Below are positions 33,080 through 41,800 of a stretch of 64,000 nt of DNA, in pieces (the stretch's first letter is position 1; each line of letters begins with the position of its first letter). The notes beneath the pieces were generated by a model. The model was not told the DNA's origin, did no database searches, and saw nothing but the letters and a program-made list of their open reading frames with translations. This DNA comes from Bacillus_BU sp051233475. GTDB taxonomy: Bacteria > Bacillota > Bacilli > Bacillales > Cytobacillaceae. The stretch covers positions 1 to 64,000 of the forward strand of contig NZ_JBKFGH010000036.1 of assembly GCF_051233475.1 (NCBI RefSeq). The letters are read 5' to 3'. The translations under genes were made by a program, and so were the position numbers.

Positions 33080-33955
33080 GTGAAAAAAGTAAGAAAAGCG
33101 ATTATTCCTGCTGCGGGACTTGGAACAAGATTTCTACCTGCTACAAAAGCTATGCCAAAAGAGATGCTCCCAATTGTAGATAAACCAACTATACAATATA
33201 TAGTAGAAGAAGCTATTGAATCTGGAATTGAAGATATTATTATTGTAACGGGAAAAGGGAAGCGAGCCATTGAGGATCATTTTGATCATGCTTTTGAATT
33301 GGAGCAAAATTTGCTTGAAAAGGGAAAATTGGAATTATTAGAAAAAGTTCAAGAGACCTCAAAGATGGTAGACATTCATTACATAAGACAAAAAGAACCA
33401 AGAGGACTTGGACATGCAGTGTGGTGTGCAAGAAATTTTATTGGGAATGAGCCATTTGCCGTATTATTAGGAGACGACATTGTCCAAGCGGAAACGCCTT
33501 GTTTAAAGCAATTAATAAATGAATATGATCGGACATACTCATCGGTAATCGGGGTAAAAAGAGTTCCGGAAGATCAAACTAACCGTTATGGAATAGTAGA
33601 TCCGATTGACCAGTTTGGACGGTCATTTCAGGTTAAAAATTTTGTTGAAAAACCAAAATTGGGAACAGCTCCCTCTGATTTGGCGATTATCGGAAGATAT
33701 GTTTTTACACCTGAGATATTCATGTTTCTAGAAAAACAGGAGATCGGTGCAGGTGGAGAAATTCAGTTAACAGATGCCATACAGAATTTAAACCAAATTC
33801 AGCGAGTATTTGCATATGAGTTTGAAGGTATGAGGTATGACGTTGGAGAAAAACTTGGATTTATTGAAACCACAATTGAATTTGCGCTTAAAAACGAAGA
33901 GCTACGAGAAGATTTGTTGAATTTTATGCAAAGAAAGCTTGGATCTGCTAAATAA
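33080..33955 (+). CDS. gtaB: UTP-glucose-1-phosphate uridylyltransferase
   Basis: 291 aa, GTG start after AAAGGGGAAT. All GalU/GtaB motifs are in place: AAGLGTRFLPATKAMPKEM, VDKPTIQYIVEEA, EPRGLGHAVWCA, LLGDDIV, VKRVPEDQTNRYGIVDP, FVEKPK and AGGEIQLTDAI. It makes UDP-glucose, used for glycolipid anchors, teichoic acid glucosylation and exopolysaccharides. Its location inside the surface-polymer region, upstream of the YfhO cassette, fits sugar donor supply. A decayed partial copy lies 290 bases downstream (34246-34425). Confidence 0.96.
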   Translation: MKKVRKAIIPAAGLGTRFLPATKAMPKEMLPIVDKPTIQYIVEEAIESGIEDIIIVTGKGKRAIEDHFDHAFELEQNLLEKGKLELLEKVQETSKMVDIHYIRQKEPRGLGHAVWCARNFIGNEPFAVLLGDDIVQAETPCLKQLINEYDRTYSSVIGVKRVPEDQTNRYGIVDPIDQFGRSFQVKNFVEKPKLGTAPSDLAIIGRYVFTPEIFMFLEKQEIGAGGEIQLTDAIQNLNQIQRVFAYEFEGMRYDVGEKLGFIETTIEFALKNEELREDLLNFMQRKLGSAK

Positions 33956-33968
33956 AGGAAAAAGCAAA

Positions 33969-34024
33969 AGAGGCTGACCAAAATTTTGTTGAAAACGACT
34001 TTTTGGGACTAGCCTTTCTTTTTT
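33969..34024 (+). terminator. terminator after gtaB
   Basis: AGAGGCTGACCAAAA pairs imperfectly with TTTTTGGGACTAGCCT (about 33970-33984, 34000-34016), followed by TTCTTTTTT. Confidence 0.65.
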
Positions 34025-34245
34025 GTGAAAAAATGACCGAAATATATGCATGTTATGGCTAAAATTAAACAATAATAGGAGAGATTACGATAAAAGCAAG
34101 TGTATCGTATTAAAAATATTCCATTTTATTACAGAATTAAGTAGACCTCGAAAAAAATATTATTAAATATTGTATATTTTTATTACATGTGAAATAATTT
34201 CTGATGTGAAAATAACTTATAAAAGCAATTTATTTAACATGATAT

Positions 34246-34425
34246 GAAGACACCCATTCTTCGTAATTGGTGTTAAAAGAGTTCTGGAAATTTCCGTTTT
34301 TCGGAAAAACAAAAGGTAGGTGCAGGTGGAGAAATACAACATACAGTGAGAACGAAATGATGTAGGTGAAAAATTTGGTTTTATCCAAATAAGATAGAGT
34401 TCGCACTTCAGAGTTAAGAAATAAG
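34246..34425 (+). pseudogene. decayed internal fragment of a second gtaB copy
   Basis: Three pieces in order match the intact gtaB upstream. GTAATTGGTGTTAAAAGAGT encodes VIGVKRV, as at gtaB residues ~155-162. GTAGGTGCAGGTGGAGAAAT encodes VGAGGEIQ, preceded by a degenerate FLEKQ. GATGTAGGTGAAAAATTTGG encodes DVGEKFGFIQ, followed by IEFAL in gtaB order. The intervening segments are deleted, and frameshifts and stops separate the pieces. It is too broken to be expressed as an enzyme. It points to an old tandem duplication of gtaB, one copy of which is being lost. Confidence 0.85.
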
Positions 34426-34516
34426 AGAGTATTATTATGTCGCACTGGTAAAAAATGACTTTTAATAATACGCCAATAAATTTCTAAAAACCCATCATCA
34501 ATTAAGGGAGAAAAAA

Positions 34517-37093
34517 ATGAATCAGGTATTAGAAAAATTAAACGGTAATAAATATATCGGAAATATACTGTCCTTTTTATTACCATTATTATTATTTGGT
34601 TTGATATTGGCACAGTTTGGAATATATCCTTTTGGCAGTAAGTCTATATTAATAAATGATCTTTATAGTCAATACGTTCAGTTTTATAATCGTTTATATG
34701 ATGTGTTTTTTGATGGGAAAAGTCTATTTTATAGTTGGGAAGCAGGATTGGGCTTAAACTTCACAGGGGTAATCGCGTATTATCTATCAAGCCCATTATC
34801 ATTATTCATTTTATTTTTTGAAAGAAACCATCTTCCTGAGGCTATCGTCTTAATTACTATTGTTAAAATAGGCTTATCAGGAACAACGATGTATTTGTTT
34901 TTAAATCAATTTAAAGTTAATGATAGAATGCAGCTACTTATATTTTCAACACTTTATGCTTTAATGACTTTTTCAGTAGCATATTCATTTAATCTTATGT
35001 GGTTAGATGGAATATACATGCTACCCTTAATATTAATTGGAGTAGAATTTTTGATTAAAAGAGGCAGGTTTTCTTTTTTTCTTATAAACTTAGCAATCAC
35101 ATTTATTGCGAATTTTTATATCTCTTATATGGTCGGGATATTCACCTTTTTTTATTTTTTAGTTCGTTATTTCTCAATTCATGACAAGGCTCCGATATCT
35201 TTATTTGTAAAAAGGTTTTTTTTATTTGGAATGTCAACAGCTATTGCGGCAGGATTATCAGCGTTTTTAATATTACCTACCTATATTGCTTTAAAAACCA
35301 ATGCTGTGGAATCTGCTACACCCAAGCCATTACCAGGTATTCATATGTTTGACTTATACGCGAAATTTTTTAATAGTTCATTTGATTCATTAGTTGATGG
35401 ACTTCCTAATATATATGTAGGCTTATTACCATTATTATTATTTCCTTTATTCTTTATTTCCCAAAAAATTAAACTAAAAGAAAAGGTTTGTTTCTTACTT
35501 TTCACTTTACTAATATATTTTAGTTTCCAAAATTCACAATTAAACTTTTTATGGCATGGAATGGATAATCCAAATTGGTTTCCTTTTCGGTATTCCTTTC
35601 TATTATCTTTTTTAACCATATTTCTTGGATTCCGAGTCTTTCTTGTGCTGGAAAAAAATGTTTGGCCATATGTAAAAGGGCTGTATTTATTTAATGTATT
35701 TTTTATTTTACTTTTTACAAAGCTTACTCCAGATGTCATTAGCAATAAAGTTGTTTTTGTGAATATTGTTATCCTAACTCTTTATGTTATTCTATTGTAT
35801 TTCAAGCTCCATCCTCTTGGTCATAAAGGATGGATTCATGTCCTCATCATTATCGTAGTTTGTTTTGATGTCTCCTATAATTCTGCTAGTATCATTCGGG
35901 GACTCGATAGTCAATTCCAATATCAATCCCGAGAAGCCTATAAAGGGTCTTCAGATTATCAAAGAATGATTTCTTGGATTCAAAAGAAGGATCCTTCTTT
36001 TTATCGGATGGATTCTAGAAATTCGTTGACATGGAACGATTCAATGCAATTACAATATAAAAAAATGGATAGCTTTAACTCACTATCCAACAATGATATG
36101 AACCACTTTTTAAATGTATTAGGATACTCAACAATGGAAAGTGTCTTCATTGCAATGAATGGCGGAATTATTACAACAGATTCTCTGTTAGGTTTCAAAT
36201 ATATCGTATCAAGTAACCCTATTAAAAAGCATGGATATGAAATCAAACATCGAATTGGAAACCTTCAGCTATATGAGAATAAAAATGTACTGCCGCTAGG
36301 CTTTGTCCTTAACAATCAAAAAAGCATTGACTTCGTTGAAAAATTTGATAACCCATTCCAAAAGCAAAATGAATTATTTAAGGGAACTAGCACAAAAAAC
36401 GCTGCATCTAATTTGTTTAAGCCGTTGGAATCGAAATACATCCAATATGAGAATCTTTCAGTTGTTAAAGAAGAAGATGGGCAAAGATTAATAAAGAAAG
36501 ATAAAACAAAAAGTGCGTTTATTACTTTTTCATTTCCTGTTTGGAAAAAACAACAATTGTATTCATTATTTAAATTAGAAGGCATTTCTAATACGAATGT
36601 TTATGTGAATGACCATTTAATGAGGAAAAATTACCCTACTCCACATGATAACCGAGTTTTAGACTTAGGGTCATTTCAAAATGAAACGGCATTAGTGAAA
36701 ATAGAGGTATTAACTGACGAGTTAAAGGTTTTTGATTTCTTATTTTACGCCGTAGATATAAATTTGTTTGAGGATAGAATAAATGAGTTGAAGTCCCAAT
36801 CTTTGAAAATAGAGAATTTCTCTGATACGGGTGTTAAGGGAAATATTAAGCTAAATTCTGAAAGTGTCCTATTTATGTCAATTCCTTACGATGAAGGATG
36901 GAAAGCGACTGTAGATGGTAAGGAAACTGAAACAGTGAAACTAGGCGGATTCTTGGGTGTTGAATTAGATGAAGGAAATCACAGAGTTGAATTGCAGTAT
37001 GTACCTCCAGGCTTCCGTACTGGTTCTATTATTTCGATTTGTAGCTTACTCTTGTTTTTAGGGCTCGCTTTTTTTAATAAAGGAAAAAGCTAA
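34517..37093 (+). CDS. yfhO: YfhO-family multi-membrane glycosyltransferase (GT-C type)
   Basis: 858 aa. At least twelve membrane helices fill residues 15-460 and one more helix is at the C-terminus. Between them is a large extracellular part ending in a carbohydrate-binding-like beta region (SIPYDEGWKATVDGKETE, GNHRVELQYVPPGFRTG), typical of YfhO. The first outside loop has the acidic motif LINDLYSQYVQFYN, as in GT-C enzymes. In B. subtilis YfhO adds GlcNAc to lipoteichoic acid using undecaprenyl-phosphate sugar made by CsbB and flipped by a GtrA-type protein. Both partner types follow directly here (37174 and 38176), forming a three-gene unit. AAGGGAG precedes the ATG. Confidence 0.92.
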   Translation: MNQVLEKLNGNKYIGNILSFLLPLLLFGLILAQFGIYPFGSKSILINDLYSQYVQFYNRLYDVFFDGKSLFYSWEAGLGLNFTGVIAYYLSSPLSLFILFFERNHLPEAIVLITIVKIGLSGTTMYLFLNQFKVNDRMQLLIFSTLYALMTFSVAYSFNLMWLDGIYMLPLILIGVEFLIKRGRFSFFLINLAITFIANFYISYMVGIFTFFYFLVRYFSIHDKAPISLFVKRFFLFGMSTAIAAGLSAFLILPTYIALKTNAVESATPKPLPGIHMFDLYAKFFNSSFDSLVDGLPNIYVGLLPLLLFPLFFISQKIKLKEKVCFLLFTLLIYFSFQNSQLNFLWHGMDNPNWFPFRYSFLLSFLTIFLGFRVFLVLEKNVWPYVKGLYLFNVFFILLFTKLTPDVISNKVVFVNIVILTLYVILLYFKLHPLGHKGWIHVLIIIVVCFDVSYNSASIIRGLDSQFQYQSREAYKGSSDYQRMISWIQKKDPSFYRMDSRNSLTWNDSMQLQYKKMDSFNSLSNNDMNHFLNVLGYSTMESVFIAMNGGIITTDSLLGFKYIVSSNPIKKHGYEIKHRIGNLQLYENKNVLPLGFVLNNQKSIDFVEKFDNPFQKQNELFKGTSTKNAASNLFKPLESKYIQYENLSVVKEEDGQRLIKKDKTKSAFITFSFPVWKKQQLYSLFKLEGISNTNVYVNDHLMRKNYPTPHDNRVLDLGSFQNETALVKIEVLTDELKVFDFLFYAVDINLFEDRINELKSQSLKIENFSDTGVKGNIKLNSESVLFMSIPYDEGWKATVDGKETETVKLGGFLGVELDEGNHRVELQYVPPGFRTGSIISICSLLLFLGLAFFNKGKS

Positions 37094-37173
37094 CAAATTA
37101 AAGTGTATCGACATGCAAGTATATGATGAGATGGAACGTCTTTGTATTAATTAGAATGAAGGTGAGCTGTAAT

Positions 37174-38166
37174 ATGAAAAAAATTTCAATCTTAATTCCT
37201 GCCTACAACGAAGAAGAAGTGCTGCAACAATTGTATGACAGACTAAATAAAGTCATTAGTACAATTCCTTTTTATGATTTTGAAATTTTATTTGTCAATG
37301 ATGGAAGTAAGGATAGTACTTTACAACAGATTAAATCATTAAGGGAAAAAGACCATAATATTTCCTATGTAAATCTATCGAGAAATTTTGGGAAAGAAAC
37401 CGCAATGATAGCTGGGCTGGACTATGCTGCCGGTGACGCTGTGATTATCATTGATGCAGATTTACAAGATCCACCGGAGCTTATTCCAGAAATGATTAGA
37501 TATTGGGAAATGGGATATGATGATGTCTTTGCAAAAAGAAGGTCAAGAGCGGGAGAATCATGGTTGAAAAAGACGACCGCTTCCACCTATTATAAAATTT
37601 TGCAAAAAATGACACGAATTCCAATCCAAAAGAATACTGGAGATTTTCGATTGCTTGATCGTCGCTGCGTAGAAGCCCTGAAGCAAATAAGAGAAACTCA
37701 AAGATATACAAAAGGAATGTTTAGCTGGATCGGATACAATAAAAAAGAAATACTATTTGATCGGGACCCTCGTGCTGCAGGGGAAACAAAATGGAACTAT
37801 CTTAAGTTAATGGACTTAGCAATTGAGGGAATTACGTCATTTACAACGACTCCATTAAGAATATCCGCCATGTTTGGGTGTGTGATTTCCTTTTTTGCGT
37901 TTGTTTATATAATCTGGATTATTTCAAAGACTCTTTTATTTGGAGAAAATGTTGCCGGTTATCCTTCGTTGATGACTGTCATCCTATTTTTAGGTGGGAT
38001 CCAATTAATTTCTTTAGGGATTATTGGGGAATATTTAGGAAGAATATTTAACGAAACGAAGAATCGTCCCTTGTACTTTGTGGATGAATACAATAATGAA
38101 AAGGTTCTAAATGACAGAAGAAATCAGAATGAAATTAGTCGTCGTGAACACACACCTGCAAAGTAG
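37174..38166 (+). CDS. GT2 undecaprenyl-phosphate glycosyltransferase (CsbB/GtrB-like)
   Basis: 330 aa from MKKISILIPAYNEEEVL, chosen for AAGGTGAGC upstream; the longer frame from 37123 begins with a non-homologous stretch. The GT-A domain has LFVNDGSKDST, IIDADLQDPPELI (DxD type) and the acceptor-site motif TGDFRLLDRRCVEAL. Two C-terminal membrane helices (about residues 230-255, 265-290) are typical of CsbB/GtrB/DPM-type enzymes. It charges undecaprenyl phosphate with a sugar, probably GlcNAc or glucose. It lies 80 bases after yfhO and 9 bases before the gtrA-like gene. Confidence 0.93.
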   Translation: MKKISILIPAYNEEEVLQQLYDRLNKVISTIPFYDFEILFVNDGSKDSTLQQIKSLREKDHNISYVNLSRNFGKETAMIAGLDYAAGDAVIIIDADLQDPPELIPEMIRYWEMGYDDVFAKRRSRAGESWLKKTTASTYYKILQKMTRIPIQKNTGDFRLLDRRCVEALKQIRETQRYTKGMFSWIGYNKKEILFDRDPRAAGETKWNYLKLMDLAIEGITSFTTTPLRISAMFGCVISFFAFVYIIWIISKTLLFGENVAGYPSLMTVILFLGGIQLISLGIIGEYLGRIFNETKNRPLYFVDEYNNEKVLNDRRNQNEISRREHTPAK

Positions 38167-38175
38167 GAGATTAGC

Positions 38176-38571
38176 ATGAAAAATAAAAAAGAGGTTGTAA
38201 ATTATCTGGTGTTTGGAGTGCTTACCACTCTTACTAATATTGTCAGCTATGGTATTTTGGCAAAAATGTTCCATGTGGATTATAAATTGGCCACAACAAT
38301 CGCATGGATCATATCAGTTCTTTTCGCCTTTATTACAAATAAGTTATATGTTTTTAACAGTAAAGAGACTAATCTTATTCTCATAACAAAAGAATTTTTA
38401 TCCTTTATTATTTTTCGTCTATTATCTTACTTAGTAGATTTATCCTTAATGATTTTGATGGTGGAGTGGATGAATATTGACGACTTATTTTCAAAAGTAG
38501 TTGCAAACGTCGTGGTCGTTATTATGAATTATTTTGCCAGTAGGTATGTGGTTTTTAAAACGGCAAAATAA
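38176..38571 (+). CDS. GtrA-family flippase-like membrane protein
   Basis: 131 aa with four membrane helices. The GtrA motifs NYLVFGVLTTLTNIVSYGIL, IAWIISVLFAFITNKLYVF and a closing NYFASRYVVFK are all visible. GtrA proteins are thought to flip undecaprenyl-phosphate sugars to the outer face. It completes the cassette with the CsbB-like enzyme upstream and the YfhO-type transferase. TAGGAG lies 7 bases before the ATG, and the gap to the previous stop is 9 bases, so co-translation is likely. Confidence 0.93.
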   Translation: MKNKKEVVNYLVFGVLTTLTNIVSYGILAKMFHVDYKLATTIAWIISVLFAFITNKLYVFNSKETNLILITKEFLSFIIFRLLSYLVDLSLMILMVEWMNIDDLFSKVVANVVVVIMNYFASRYVVFKTAK

Positions 38572-38610
38572 TGAGAGTAATGGGATTGATATTGAAGTTA
38601 TGCTGAAAGG

Positions 38611-38655
38611 CGAGAGCAACCATGGTTTCTCTCAAATGAGCCAGAATCAATAGTG
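38611..38655 (+). repeat. hairpin motif, first copy (partner at 44403-44455)
   Basis: GAGAGCAACCATGGTTTCTC, then TCAAATGAGCCAGAATCAAT. It shares GAGAG-N-TTTCTCTC-AATGA-CCAGAATCAA with the stretch at 44412-44450. The two copies flank the giant PA14 gene. The stem is shorter here than in the second copy. Confidence 0.65.
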
Positions 38656-38676
38656 TTGTTTAATAAGGCCTAATAA

Positions 38677-38708
38677 TAAAAAAAGACAACTTTTTGTTGT
38701 CTTTTTTT
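38677..38708 (+). terminator. terminator of the yfhO-GT2-gtrA operon
   Basis: AAAAAAGACAAC / GTTGTCTTTTTT stem with a TTTTT loop and a U-rich tail. Confidence 0.85.
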
Positions 38709-38877
38709 ATGTAATGATTTATATCATAAAATGGATTGTCTGTTTATGACAAAAAAGAGAGAAATAAAAGCTAAATTCTACTATAAATTATGCTATTATA
38801 ATCCTAAAGATACAAACTTGTATCTTTTTATTATTTGAATACAAAAATATTAATATAGTAGGAGGGGTTTGACCGAT

Positions 38878-41800
38878 TTGTTTGAAAACTTAATATATCG
38901 AAAAACGTTTGTTGGAATAATGGCATTGCAGCTTACTTTAGGGATATCAAGTACAGCCGATGCACAAGAGGCAATTTTTCAGCCTCCTAAGGGAACTGTT
39001 GTTCACTACAACTGGGGAAGCGGAAGTCCAACAGGAATACCTGCAGACCATTTCACTGGAATCTTTGATCAATCCGGGAATTATACGGCTGGAGATTATT
39101 TTGTTCAAACATTAGCAGATGATGGAATCAAAGTTGAAGCCGATGGTCAGTGGTTAATTGACCGTTGGTCAGATTCAGGTGGAACGATTGACCGTGCTCT
39201 TTGGACAGGTGTATCTGCTCTACTTCCGCACACGGTGAAAACTCACTATTATGAAAATGTTGGAAATGCAAGTGTATTTTCCGATATCGTTCCTTTTGAT
39301 TCCTGGGTTGCTTATTATTATCCAAATACAAGCTTGTCAGGGATTCCAACTGCTGCTAAAGTAATTCAGCCAACAGCACGAAAAGGACTTTCTGAAAACT
39401 TTGGAGTATATAGTCCAGCTGTTGGCGTTCCGGCAGAAAAGTTCTCCGCTCGCTATACTACTGCGAAAAGGATTTCAGCAGGTGAATATATTCTCCGAGC
39501 GAGAGCAGATGACGGAATCCGGGTATATGTGGATGGGAAAGTGGTAATTGACCGTTGGACGGACAGTGTATTCAGAGAGGATGCGATTAAATTAGAAATC
39601 GCCGATCGCTCTCTGACAAGGCAAGGAGAGCAGGATGTGCACTGGATTGAGGTACAGTATTACGACTCTGTCGGTGAAGGGAAAGTAGAGTTAGACCTTG
39701 AGCCATACCAAAATGCAGTAGATGATTCTTGGTTGGCTGAATTCTATCCGAACACTTCCTTACAAGGTACCCCATATGTATTAGGTGGGAAAAACTCTAT
39801 TAATAAAATTTCCAACATCGATTTTAATTGGGGTTTAGGTTCACCACATACTTCCATACCAGCTGAACGTTTCTCTGCAAGATTTACAAAACAAGTAAAT
39901 CTTGAATCCGGTATGTATTTATTTAATGCAATGGCAGACGATGGACTAAGAGTTTGGGTCGATGATCAGCTTGTTATTGATTCTTGGAATGATTCAAACA
40001 GTGGTATTCGAAGCGGCCAGATTTCCTTGGGGAGCGGCCAACACATCATAAAAGTTGAGTACTACGAAAATGTTGGTGGTGCAAGTGTTAATGTTGGATA
40101 TCAAAGATACACCAGTATGCCTGTTCAGATAGGTGGAACAGTTCATTACAACTGGGGGAGCGGAAGTCCAGCAGGAATACCTGCAGACCGTTTCACAGGG
40201 ATATTTGACCAATCTGGGTACTACCCGAATGGAGATTATTTTGTCCAAACTATAGCTGATGATGGAATCAAGTTAGAAGCAGATGGACAGTGGTTAATCA
40301 ACCGATGGTCAGATTCTGGAGGGGACATTAACCGCTCGCTTTGGACGAATGTATCCGGGTTGGAAAAGCACACAGTGAAAACACACTATTATGAAAATGT
40401 TGGGAATGCAAGTGTGTTTTCGGATATTGTTCCATTTGATACTTGGGTTGCATATTATTATCCGAATAAAGGCTTGTCAGGCGTTCCAACAGCGGCCAAG
40501 GTTATTCAGCCCACAGCACAAAATGGACTTTCTGAAAACTTTGGAGTCTATAGTCCGGCAGCTGGAGTTCCGGCAGAAAAGTTCTCCGCTCGATATACTA
40601 CTGCTAAGCGTGTAGCGGCAGGAGAATATATTCTTCGAGCAAGAGCAGATGATGGAGTCCGGGTGTATGTTGATGGAAAGCTAGTAATCGACAGGTGGAC
40701 AGATAGCGCCTTCAGAGAAGACGCGATTAAGCTAGGCATTTCTAATAACCCATTGGCAAAACAAGGGGAGCAGGATGTACACTGGATCGAGGTTCAGTAT
40801 TTCGACACAGTCGGCGAAGGGAAAGTAGAGTTAGACCTTGAGCCATACCAAAATGCAATAGATGGTGCTTGGTTTGCTGAGTTCTATCCAAATACTTCCT
40901 TACAAGGTACCCCATATGTAGTAGGCGGAAAAAACTCTATCAATCAAATTTCCAAGCTAGACTTTAACTGGGGATTGGGTTCACCTCTTGCTTCGATACC
41001 TGCTGAACGTTTCTCAGCAAGATTTGTTCAAAAAGTAAATCTTGAGTCCGGTCTATACTTGTTTAATGCAACTGCAGATGACGGGCTAAGAATTTGGGTG
41101 GATAATCAACTTGTTATTGATTCTTGGAATGATTCAAATAATGGCATTCGAAGTGGACAGATTTCCTTGGGGAGCGGCCAACACACCATAAAAGTTGAGT
41201 ACTTTGAAAATGTTGGTGGTGCAAGTGTAAATGTTGGTTATCAAAGATTTGCCAATATGCCTGTTCAGATAGGTGGAACGGTTCATTATAACTGGGGATC
41301 AGGTAGTCCTAAAGGAGTACCAACAGATCGCTTTACTGGAATCTTTGATCAATCAGGAAGTTATCCAAACCGTGATTATTTTGTTCAAACTTTAGCTGAT
41401 GATGGAATCAAGGTAGAAGCAGACGGACAATGGTTAATCAATCGCTGGTCTGATTCAGGCGGAGCCATTGATAGAGCGCTTTGGATGAATGTTTCTGCAG
41501 CGGATAATCACACAGTGAAAACTCACTATTATGAAAATGTTGGGAATGCAAATGTATTCTCCGATATTGTTCCGTTTGATTCTTGGATTGCTTATTATTA
41601 TCCAAACATGACCTTGTCAGGAATTCCAACAGAAGCCAAAGTAATCCAGCCTACCGTCCAAAACGGACTTTCTGAAAACTTCGGAGTCAATGCTCCAGCA
41701 ACTGGGGTTCCGACTGAAAAGTTTTCTGCTCGATATACTACGGCAAAGCGAATACCTGCGGGCAAATATATCCTTCAAGCAAGAGCGGACGATGGAATCC

